Below are positions 1 through 5,235 of a stretch of DNA of 6,308 nucleotides, one piece after another. Source of the stretch: an uncultured Clostridia bacterium (GTDB lineage: Bacteria; Bacillota; Clostridia; Christensenellales; Borkfalkiaceae); assembly GCA_944369635.1 (NCBI GenBank), contig CALVXL010000026.1, positions 1 to 6,308 of the forward strand, given 5' to 3'. Position 1 is the first letter of the stretch. Every line of letters begins with the position of its first letter. The notes beneath the pieces are model-generated. The model searched no databases and was not told where the DNA came from. It worked only from the letters and a program-made list of their open reading frames with translations. A program made the translations under genes and the position numbers.

Positions 1-1
1 C

Positions 2-592
2 GGCGCGCGGTGTGTGCATATCGTCGATCTGGACGGCGCGAAAAGCGGCGTTGCGGACAACGCGGAAGCCGTAAAAAAAATACTTTCCGCGGCGCCGCTC
101 TTTGCGGAAGTGGGCGGGGGAATACGCACCGAAAAGCAGATAGAAGAATACCTTTCCTGCGGGGCGGGGCGGGTGATCCTCGGCACCGTGGCGGTAAAAA
201 ACTTTTCTTTCGTGGAAGAAATGGCTAAAAAATATCCCGAAAAGATCGCCGTCGGCGTGGACGCGTTAAACGGCTACGTGGCGGTCAGTGGCTGGCGGGA
301 GGTGACGGATATCGACTCCGTGCGCTTTTGCGAAAAAGTGCGCGACGCGGGCGTGAAGTACGTCATTTATACCGACATCGGCAAAGACGGCATGCTCGGC
401 GGCACGAATCTGGAAATTTACCGCAAATTAAGCGAAATAAAGGGATTGAATATCACCGCTTCGGGCGGAATTACCTTTGCGGAAGAGATAAAACAACTGA
501 AAAAAACAGGCGTTTACGGCGCGATTTTGGGAAAGGCGATGTACGAAAACAAACTTTCCTTAAAAGACGCCGTAAAGGCGGCGGAGATGTGA
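2..592 (+). CDS. hisA: HisA, phosphoribosylformimino-5-aminoimidazole carboxamide ribotide isomerase (5' partial)
   Basis: Cytoplasmic (beta/alpha)8-barrel isomerase of histidine synthesis; it opens the ribose ring of ProFAR to give PRFAR, the substrate of HisF. The frame is open from the first full codon at base 2, so the gene begins outside the window; a GTG at 14 is an internal valine codon, not the start. Visible motifs, counted from base 2: VHIVDLDGA (residues 5-13), VGGGIRT (37-43), the GVDALNGYVAVSGW segment (85-98) whose Asp87 fits the catalytic aspartate of the second barrel half, YTDIGKDG (123-130) with Thr124 at the family's conserved active-site threonine, and ASGGI (153-157). By comparison with Thermotoga HisA about 40 N-terminal residues are missing, including the first catalytic Asp. 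The stop lies 1 nt before hisF, so the two are co-transcribed. Very confident in the family. Confidence 0.96.
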   Translation, partial: GARCVHIVDLDGAKSGVADNAEAVKKILSAAPLFAEVGGGIRTEKQIEEYLSCGAGRVILGTVAVKNFSFVEEMAKKYPEKIAVGVDALNGYVAVSGWREVTDIDSVRFCEKVRDAGVKYVIYTDIGKDGMLGGTNLEIYRKLSEIKGLNITASGGITFAEEIKQLKKTGVYGAILGKAMYENKLSLKDAVKAAEM

Positions 593-593
593 A

Positions 594-1355
594 ATGCTGG
601 CAAAAAGAATTATACCTTGCCTTGACGCCCGCAACGGAAAAGTCGTCAAGGGCACGAATTTCGAAGGCGTAAAGGACGTGGGCGATCCCGTCGAGTATGC
701 GGAGTTTTACAATAAAAGCGGTGCGGACGAGCTGGTTTTTTACGACATTACGGCAAGTTTCGAAGGGCGCAAACTCTTTACCGACGTGCTCCGCCGTACG
801 GCAGAACGCGTGTTTATTCCGCTCACGGTAGGCGGGGGAATCAACACGCTCGACGATTTCGACACCGTGCTGAAATGCGGCGCGGATAAAGTGAGCGTCA
901 ACAGCGGCGCGATAAAAAACCCGTCGCTCATAGCGGAAGCGGCAAAAAAGTACGGCAATCAATGCGTGGTGCTGTCCATGGACGTCAAGCGCGTGGACGG
1001 AAAATTTGAAATTTTCGCAAAAGGCGGCAGGGAGCGCACGGGGCTCGACGCCGTCAGCTGGGCGCGTTTCGGCGAAGAAAACGGAGCGGGCGAGCTGGTG
1101 GTCAACAGCATCGATACCGACGGCGTGAAGGGTGGTTTCGATATCGAAATGCTCAACGCCATACTGTCCGCCGTCAATATTCCCGTCATCGCGAGCGGCG
1201 GCGCGGGCAAAACGGAACATTTCGTCGAACTCTTCAAAAAGACGAACGCGGACGCGGGGCTGGGCGCTTCGGTGTTCCATTTTAAAGAAATCGCCGTAAA
1301 AGATTTAAAAAAAGAACTGAAAGATAACGGAATAGGAGTGAGAATAACATGGTAA
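594..1355 (+). CDS. hisF: HisF, imidazole glycerol phosphate synthase cyclase subunit
   Basis: Cyclase half of IGP synthase. With ammonia channelled from the HisH glutaminase it converts PRFAR to imidazole-glycerol phosphate and AICAR, linking histidine to purine synthesis. The protein is 253 residues, normal for the family. It begins MLAKRIIPCLD, placing catalytic Asp at 11; the second catalytic Asp is at 130 (LSMD), exactly the family positions. Phosphate-binding elements are present: VGGGIN (79-84), DTDGVKGG (174-181), ASGGAGK (200-206) and GASVFHF (224-230). Asn171 stands where many members, including Thermotoga HisF, have Thr, and DGV replaces the commoner DGT; both look like tolerated variation. 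The ATG starts 1 nt after the hisA stop, with GGAG at 583-586 as ribosome-binding site. The last 7 nt overlap hisIE. HisH is not in this window; it normally sits just before hisA. Confidence 0.98.
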   Translation: MLAKRIIPCLDARNGKVVKGTNFEGVKDVGDPVEYAEFYNKSGADELVFYDITASFEGRKLFTDVLRRTAERVFIPLTVGGGINTLDDFDTVLKCGADKVSVNSGAIKNPSLIAEAAKKYGNQCVVLSMDVKRVDGKFEIFAKGGRERTGLDAVSWARFGEENGAGELVVNSIDTDGVKGGFDIEMLNAILSAVNIPVIASGGAGKTEHFVELFKKTNADAGLGASVFHFKEIAVKDLKKELKDNGIGVRITW

Positions 1356-1996
1356 AAATCGAGGAACTCAAATTTGACGAAAGGGGACTGATCCCCGCAG
1401 TGGTAACGGATTATTATTCCAAAAAGGTGCTTATGCTCGCCTATATGAATGCGGAAAGTCTGAAAATAAGCATGGAAGAGGGCAAAACGTGCTTTTTCTC
1501 CCGCAGCAGGAACAAACTTTGGAGAAAGGGCGAAACGTCGGGCAATTATCAGCATATCGTGTCCATCACCGCGGATTGCGATAACGACGCGCTCAACGTG
1601 GAGGTTGTCAAGGACGGTCCCGCCTGCCACACGGGCGAAGAAAGCTGTTTCTTCAATAAAATTTACGAAAGCGAGCAATTCAATGAATTTTCAATCGACG
1701 GGTTGTATGATTTGATCAAAGGCCGCAAGACGGAGAAAAAGGAAGGCTCGTATACGACCTATCTTTTTGAGCAGGGAATCGATAAGATCCTCAAAAAAGT
1801 GGGGGAAGAGTGTACGGAAGTCATCGTTGCGGGCAAGGGCGGCGACAAAGCGGAAACGGTGTTCGAAATATCCGATCTGACCTATCACGTACTCGTGTTG
1901 ATGGTGCAGATGAACATTGCGCCCAAAGAAATCATTACGGAACTTGCCAAACGGCACGTTGTGGATAAAAAAGTCAAACAGCAGAGAATGAAATGA
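1349..1996 (+). CDS. hisIE: HisIE, bifunctional phosphoribosyl-AMP cyclohydrolase / phosphoribosyl-ATP pyrophosphatase
   Basis: Fusion enzyme for histidine steps two and three: the C-terminal HisE domain removes pyrophosphate from phosphoribosyl-ATP and the N-terminal HisI domain opens the adenine ring of phosphoribosyl-AMP. The HisI domain (about 1-108) carries the signature SRSRNKLWRKGETSGN (51-66), a DxDxD metal site (Asp76, Asp78, Asp80) and the zinc cysteines Cys77, Cys93 and Cys100. The HisE domain (about 117-205) has an all-helical pattern with the acidic EECTE (153-157) and FEISDLTYH (172-180) motifs that bind magnesium. Length 215 residues is typical of the fused form. The ATG overlaps the end of hisF by 7 nt and is preceded by AGGAGTG at 1334-1340, a good ribosome-binding site 8 nt away. 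Its TGA stop overlaps the next ATG (ATGA). No missing key residue seen. Confidence 0.97.
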   Translation: MVKIEELKFDERGLIPAVVTDYYSKKVLMLAYMNAESLKISMEEGKTCFFSRSRNKLWRKGETSGNYQHIVSITADCDNDALNVEVVKDGPACHTGEESCFFNKIYESEQFNEFSIDGLYDLIKGRKTEKKEGSYTTYLFEQGIDKILKKVGEECTEVIVAGKGGDKAETVFEISDLTYHVLVLMVQMNIAPKEIITELAKRHVVDKKVKQQRMK

Positions 1997-2091
1997 AGAC
2001 GGAAGAAGGTCAAAAGGATTTAGAAGCGCTTTTAGCGGACGAAAATCAGTTGAAAAGCTTGAAGGAATTCATGCATATGAATTTCGTTTAA
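1993..2091 (+). pseudogene. 5' fragment of the small alarmone synthetase gene, cut by an in-frame TAA
   Basis: A 32-codon stretch starting at an ATG that overlaps the hisIE stop as ATGA, and ending at TAA 2089-2091. Its frame is identical to that of the synthetase ORF starting at 2110. The peptide is charged and helical, ending LKEFMHMNFV; after the stop the frame continues DSAIGIMKTRLEVL. From memory, clostridial and Bacillus RelQ-type proteins have the same N-terminal helix here, with a tyrosine at the position of the stop (Bacillus YjbM has VPYRQAVEEL). One base change from TAT or TAC would give the TAA. The simplest reading is that this is the true N-terminus of the synthetase, now separated by a nonsense mutation or an assembly error. 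A weak purine stretch (AGAG, near 1983-1987) and coupling to hisIE could still drive its translation. A separate functional peptide is possible but less likely. Confidence 0.75.
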
Positions 2092-2109
2092 GATTCGGCT
2101 ATCGGCATT

Positions 2110-2658
2110 ATGAAAACGCGGCTGGAAGTTCTGCAAAGGGAATATTCGTTGGCGCACGGGTATAATCCCATTCACAGCGTGGAAAGCCGCTTGAAAAAGC
2201 CGATGAGTATTGCAAAAAAACTTCGGCGTAAAAATCTGGAAATTACGATCGACAATATCCGCCGCAATTTAAAAGACGTTGCGGGAATGCGCGTGATCTG
2301 CAATTACAAAAACGACGTTTATACCATTGCGGAAGTGCTGAAACGCCAGCTCGACGTATCCGTTTTGGAGGAAAAGGATTACATTAAAAATCCAAAGGAA
2401 AACGGATATAGAAGCTATCATATGGTGGTAACCGTGCCCGTGTATTTCACCAACCGCACGGAAAACGTGCCCATCGAAATACAGATCCGTACCATCGCGA
2501 TGGATTTCTGGGCAAGCTTAGAACATAAACTCCGTTATAAAAAGGACAGGCAGATGTCCTACGGATTGCAGGAACGGCTGAAAAGTTGCGCGGAGATCAC
2601 CGACAAGCTGGACGAAGAAATGCAGAATATTAATATTTTACTCAACGATTTTGAATAA
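2110..2658 (+). CDS. Small alarmone synthetase (RelA/SpoT-type nucleotidyltransferase domain, RelP/RelQ-like), N-terminally shortened
   Basis: Synthetase-only member of the RelA/SpoT family, expected to transfer pyrophosphate from ATP to GDP, GTP or GMP and make (p)ppGpp-type alarmones in the cytoplasm. The 182-residue ORF keeps the whole catalytic domain: SRLKKPMSIAKKLRRKN (26-42, basic ATP-binding segment), DVAGMRVIC (56-64, with the metal-binding Asp), NGYRSYHMVV (98-107, with the Tyr that stacks on the guanine base), EIQIRT (123-128, with catalytic Glu) and WASLEHKLRYKK (134-145). There is no HD hydrolase domain and no TGS or ACT domain. It is shorter than the usual roughly 200-230 residues because an in-frame TAA lies 18 nt upstream. 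The ATG at 2110 is the first Met after that stop and has no clear ribosome-binding site, so translation would depend on re-initiation. RelP and RelQ cannot be told apart with confidence here. Confidence 0.88.
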   Translation: MKTRLEVLQREYSLAHGYNPIHSVESRLKKPMSIAKKLRRKNLEITIDNIRRNLKDVAGMRVICNYKNDVYTIAEVLKRQLDVSVLEEKDYIKNPKENGYRSYHMVVTVPVYFTNRTENVPIEIQIRTIAMDFWASLEHKLRYKKDRQMSYGLQERLKSCAEITDKLDEEMQNINILLNDFE

Positions 2659-2684
2659 AACAGCGGGGACGTGTGTAAAAATAG

Positions 2685-2732
2685 TAAGCGCCGCCGCGGC
2701 GAATTTTCGCCGCGGCGGCGCTTATTTTTTTT
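2685..2732. terminator. Strong intrinsic terminator, probably bidirectional
   Basis: Perfect 19-bp inverted repeat (arms 2685-2703 and 2706-2724), almost all G/C in its core and realistically folding as an 18-bp stem with a 4-nt loop. On the plus strand it is followed directly by eight T (2725-2732), ending the his-synthetase operon 26 nt after its stop. On the minus strand the stem is followed by CTATTTTTAC, a shorter U-rich tract, so it can also stop the convergent replication operon whose last gene ends at 2746. Confidence 0.95.
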
Positions 2733-2745
2733 GTGAATGGCGTTT

Positions 2746-3669
2746 TTAAGTTTCCAGGCGCATGTCTTTGCCCGAAAAGGTAATGACCGCGCTCAGGCGT
2801 TTGTCGAAAAGCCTGCTGAAGATCCGTTCGTCGTAGCGGGCTAAAATTTCTTCGGAAGAGAGATTGCTCGTCACGAACGTCGAAAGATTTTTCAGTTCCC
2901 GTTCGCTCAAAAGGCTCAGAAGATAGTGGCTTGTTACGTTGCGGTACACCTGCTCCGCGCCCAGATCGTCGATGACGAGAAGATCGGCCTCGATCAGCGC
3001 GCTCATCAAAAAGTTACGGTCGGCGTCGAAGAGGGAATGGTATTCCAAAAAGATGTTGTTCAGTTCGAAGGAAGATAAAAACAAAACGTTGTAGCCGCGT
3101 TTCGCTATCTTTGCCGCCACGTCCTTGGCAAGCATGGTCTTTCCCGTCCCCGTCGTACCGAGAAATATGAAATTTTTCCTTTTCGCGTCGGGGAATTTGT
3201 CCGCAAATTTCTGCATCAGCCGATAGGCTTTTACCTTGTTTTCGCCCGTTAATTCGCTTTCTTTGACGGCGGGCGTATCGGTTAAATTCACACCCACCGT
3301 GCCGACGGCTATTTTTTTCAGCGCGGTTTTATAACACGAACAAGGCTTGCTGCCCATAAAACCCGTATCGCCGCATTTTTCGCAGGCATATACGGGGGAA
3401 AGCGCTCTGCGCGTCAGGTGCATGCTCTTTAAGATTTTATCCGCTTCGGCGTTCAGATTTTGTTTTTCTTTTTCCAGCTCTTCCGCCTTTTTGTTGTCGT
3501 TCGCAATCTCGGCAAAAGCCTGTTCCCGTTCGATGTCGGAAAGGCGGTTGTCTATTTCTTTGAAGCGCTCGTTTTTCCTCGCCCGCGCGAGATTTTCCGC
3601 CGCTTCCGATTGCGCCTTAAAACGCAGATCGCGGTAATATTCGTTCAATTTCTGATAAAAATTCGCCAT
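2746..3669 (-). CDS. dnaI: AAA+ helicase loader, DnaI/DnaC family
   Basis: ATPase expected to load the replicative DnaB-type helicase at origins and restarted forks. The 307-residue protein has three parts. Residues 1-85 are highly charged and helical, probably coiled coil (EKEKQNLNAEADKIL near 66-80). Cys96, Cys99, Cys110 and Cys112 (CEKCG and CSC) form a likely zinc knuckle, as in Firmicute loaders. The C-terminal AAA+ domain shows Walker A GTTGTGKT (171-178), Walker B LLVIDDLGAE (230-239), sensor-1 Asn269 in VTSNLS, and the arginine-finger segment YDERIFSRLFDKR (279-291). The ATG follows the stop of the DnaD-domain gene by 1 nt, with only a weak GAGAT ribosome-binding sequence inside the upstream gene, so translation is probably coupled. 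IstB, the transposon ATPase relative, is unlikely: no transposase is nearby, and the N-terminal zinc region and DnaD partner fit a replication role. The symbol dnaC is used for the same family. Confidence 0.92.
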   Translation of the reverse strand: MANFYQKLNEYYRDLRFKAQSEAAENLARARKNERFKEIDNRLSDIEREQAFAEIANDNKKAEELEKEKQNLNAEADKILKSMHLTRRALSPVYACEKCGDTGFMGSKPCSCYKTALKKIAVGTVGVNLTDTPAVKESELTGENKVKAYRLMQKFADKFPDAKRKNFIFLGTTGTGKTMLAKDVAAKIAKRGYNVLFLSSFELNNIFLEYHSLFDADRNFLMSALIEADLLVIDDLGAEQVYRNVTSHYLLSLLSERELKNLSTFVTSNLSSEEILARYDERIFSRLFDKRLSAVITFSGKDMRLET

Positions 3670-3670
3670 A

Positions 3671-5092
3671 TCAAATCTCTATTTCGTCGATGTCGTCGAT
3701 CAGCTTGTCCAGCTGTTCTTTCGTATATGCACGCTCGTTTTTAAAGTGCGTGCCGCCCGCATTTTTTAGAGGCGCGTTTTCGATTTGCTCTTTCGTATAA
3801 ATTCCCTTTTGCTTCCAGCTTCCCAGCACGGCGTTCATATAGGGGACGGGGCCGTTTTTTCCCGCAGCAAGGCGAGCCGCCTCCACGATCATTTCCTCGC
3901 TGAAATTCCACGCGCGCCACTGCTTTAAATTTTCTCGGTCCCACGCGGTGGGTTTTCTCGAAACGCCTGCTTCCGCCAGCACGAAGGAAAGGAATTTTTC
4001 GTCCTCGGAAAGGGATACGAAATACTCCGCAACCGCGTCGTATCCGATCACGCCGTTTTTGTGGAAATATCTGACGATTTCATCCATATTTTCCAGCGTG
4101 TTCTTGCGTTTTTTAAAACAGTAATTCGCAATGAACAAAAGGCTTTCTTCGTCAAAGCCGTACGCCGTCCACGGCGCGGTGTAATTGTCCACCACGGCGT
4201 CCAGCGTTTCATAATATACGCCCAGCGCTTTGTTGATCTTTACCGCAAGGTCGTAGAGTTTTTTCTTTGTTTCCGCATAGCTTTCGATTTCTTTTTTGGA
4301 AAAAACCTTGCGCGCGTAAAGTTCGCAAAGGAATTCGTCCAGCTTTTTCATGCTGCCCTTTTTCAAACTCTTTGCCGCAAAAAGCACCGTTTCGGGTTCG
4401 TATCCGAGTTCTTTCGTCCACTTGTTGAAGTAATTCAAATCGTCGATTTCGGGCTTGCGCCGTAGCGAAAGGGTTTTTAACAGTTTTTCGAGTTCCGCCG
4501 TGCGCAGGAGGTAAGCGGAAAGTTCCTTTTCCACCTGCTCGGGGGTGAGGATTTTCCGCGCGCCGAAGTCCTTCGCCACGGCGGAAATATATTTATATCC
4601 GATGTCGTCGCCCTTCAAGTCCGCGCAGTATTTGATAATCATTAAAAACGCTTCGGGCTTGATCCCGTATATCTCCATAATCGAAAAATATTCGTTGAAT
4701 TCCGTCGGCTGGATCATCCTGCCGGGCAAAAGCGCCTGCGCGCTTTCGGTAAACGCGGCGTATTTTTCCGGCTTGATTTTGCGCACCTTCGTGCCCGTGT
4801 TGCCGATGGGAAGGTATTTTACGCTGAAAGGTTCGCGCGAAACGATGGTGACGAGTCCGAACTCTTCCCAATAGGTAAAGGCGTCCGTGACCTCGTCTGC
4901 GGTCAGTTTAAGTTCCTTTGCAAATGATGTGAGGTCGATGTCGAAATCGGCGTTCTGACATAAGAACAGGCCGTAAAGATAAACTTTTACGGCGTTTCCC
5001 GTCGCTTCGGGCAGATATTCGTAAAGAAAGGCGTTTTCGACGTTCGTGAAATTCACGGCTGCTAATTCCTTGGAATAATAACAAAAACTCAT
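3671..5092 (-). CDS. DnaD-domain replication initiation / primosome protein
   Basis: A 473-residue cytoplasmic protein of the DnaD/DnaB_2 group, which bridges DNA and the helicase loader during replication initiation or restart. The N-terminus (about 14-95) resembles the clostridial winged-helix region: FTNVENAFLYEYLPEATGNAVKVYLYG-type sequence, then helices and LVTIVSREPFSVKYL. The rest contains four similar helical units, about 133-190, 217-272, 302-357 and 386-438; each has an aromatic/Trp, a Y/F-G-like turn followed by an acidic pair, a hydrophobic helix, and an ending like KGIYTKEQIE. The last unit is the clearest DnaD domain (WRAWNFSEEMIVEAARLAA, then PYMNAVLGSWKQKGI). The C-terminal tail is acidic (DKLIDDIDEIEI). 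The start at 5092 is preferred to an in-frame ATG at 5143 because it has AAGGA upstream, and the 17 extra residues would be read from promoter sequence. It is co-directional and coupled with the AAA+ loader downstream. Confidence 0.9.
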   Translation of the reverse strand: MSFCYYSKELAAVNFTNVENAFLYEYLPEATGNAVKVYLYGLFLCQNADFDIDLTSFAKELKLTADEVTDAFTYWEEFGLVTIVSREPFSVKYLPIGNTGTKVRKIKPEKYAAFTESAQALLPGRMIQPTEFNEYFSIMEIYGIKPEAFLMIIKYCADLKGDDIGYKYISAVAKDFGARKILTPEQVEKELSAYLLRTAELEKLLKTLSLRRKPEIDDLNYFNKWTKELGYEPETVLFAAKSLKKGSMKKLDEFLCELYARKVFSKKEIESYAETKKKLYDLAVKINKALGVYYETLDAVVDNYTAPWTAYGFDEESLLFIANYCFKKRKNTLENMDEIVRYFHKNGVIGYDAVAEYFVSLSEDEKFLSFVLAEAGVSRKPTAWDRENLKQWRAWNFSEEMIVEAARLAAGKNGPVPYMNAVLGSWKQKGIYTKEQIENAPLKNAGGTHFKNERAYTKEQLDKLIDDIDEIEI

Positions 5093-5102
5093 ATGTGGAA
5101 AA

Positions 5103-5107
5103 TCCTT
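5103..5107 (-). promoter_or_regulatory. Ribosome-binding site AAGGA for the DnaD-domain gene
   Basis: On the minus strand AAGGA lies 10 nt before the ATG at 5092. It decides the start: the upstream ATG at 5143 has no such site and would lie before the predicted transcription start. Confidence 0.7.
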
Positions 5108-5134
5108 GATTTTATCGCTTAATAATAATATAAT
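5106..5134 (+). promoter_or_regulatory. Sigma-A-type promoter for sbcD
   Basis: On the plus strand TTGATT (5106-5111) and a perfect TATAAT (5129-5134) are separated by 17 bp. Transcription would start near 5141, leaving a leader of about 95 nt before sbcD. The -35 box lies on the complement of the DnaD gene's ribosome-binding site, and the -10 box overlaps the minus-strand -10 by two bases. Confidence 0.75.
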
Positions 5135-5153
5135 ATAAATCAAAGAAAATCAA
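5125..5153 (-). promoter_or_regulatory. Sigma-A-type promoter for the DnaD-loader operon
   Basis: On the minus strand TTGATT (5153-5148) and TATTAT (5130-5125) are separated by exactly 17 bp, matching 4/6 and 5/6 of the consensus. Transcription would start near 5118, giving a leader of about 26 nt that contains the AAGGA site. Its -10 box overlaps that of the opposite promoter. Confidence 0.72.
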
Positions 5154-5235
5154 GATTTTTGAAGCGGAATTTTTCCGACCGCAAGATATTGTGGCGTGAA
5201 AAAACGCCGAGCGGATTTTTGAAAGGCGGTATAAA
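5141..5235 (+). other. Predicted 5' leader of sbcD with small hairpins and a 10-bp direct repeat
   Basis: Between the predicted start near 5141 and the sbcD ATG lie two short hairpins: CGGAA/TTCCG (5165-5177) and GGCGT/ACGCC with a GAAAAA loop (5193-5208). GATTTTTGAA occurs twice, at 5154-5163 and 5214-5223, each followed within three bases by GCGG. The second copy ends at the sbcD ribosome-binding region AAAGG (5222-5226), 9 nt before the ATG. TTCCG can pair either upstream or with CGGA at 5212-5215, so alternative folds are possible. It matches no riboswitch class that I recognise. Confidence 0.35.

Larger units (their letters stand above)
5105..5154. repeat. 9-bp inverted repeat framing the two overlapping promoters
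   Basis: CTTGATTTT at 5105-5113 and its exact reverse complement AAAATCAAG at 5146-5154, with 32 nt between them. Each arm contains the -35 box of one promoter. The symmetry could be a by-product of two identical -35 boxes, or could mark a shared operator. Confidence 0.6.

Noticed and set aside
1103..1136. Asn171 and DGV in HisF as loss of activity
   Set aside because: Both catalytic aspartates and the phosphate-binding loops are intact, and Asn at this position occurs, as far as I recall, in other functional HisF proteins.
471..1280. 269-codon open frame on the minus strand across hisA/hisF
   Set aside because: It is fully antisense to hisA and hisF, which have clear motifs. The translation is rich in Arg, His and Phe without a recognisable domain, as expected of a shadow of GC-rich third positions.
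959..1678. 239-codon minus-strand frame across hisF/hisIE
   Set aside because: Antisense to conserved enzyme sequence, no ribosome-binding site and no domain seen; a shadow frame.
1993..2091. Short peptide as a histidine attenuator leader
   Set aside because: It contains a single His rather than a run, lies after rather than before the his genes, and is in frame with the synthetase.
2089..2091. Alternative genetic code or recoded TAA
   Set aside because: TAA is used as a normal stop for hisF and for the synthetase itself, and no recoding structure is evident next to it.
4061..4465. 134-codon plus-strand frame inside the DnaD-domain gene
   Set aside because: Antisense shadow of a coding frame with DnaD-type repeats; no start signals or known domain.
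5093..5143. Upstream ATG giving the DnaD-domain protein 17 more residues
   Set aside because: The extension is read from promoter sequence, has no ribosome-binding site, and family proteins begin near the MSFCYYSKEL-like position.
5230..5235. TATAAA just before the sbcD ATG as a -10 box
   Set aside because: It would start transcription inside the gene and has no -35 box at the right spacing; a better promoter exists at 5106-5134.
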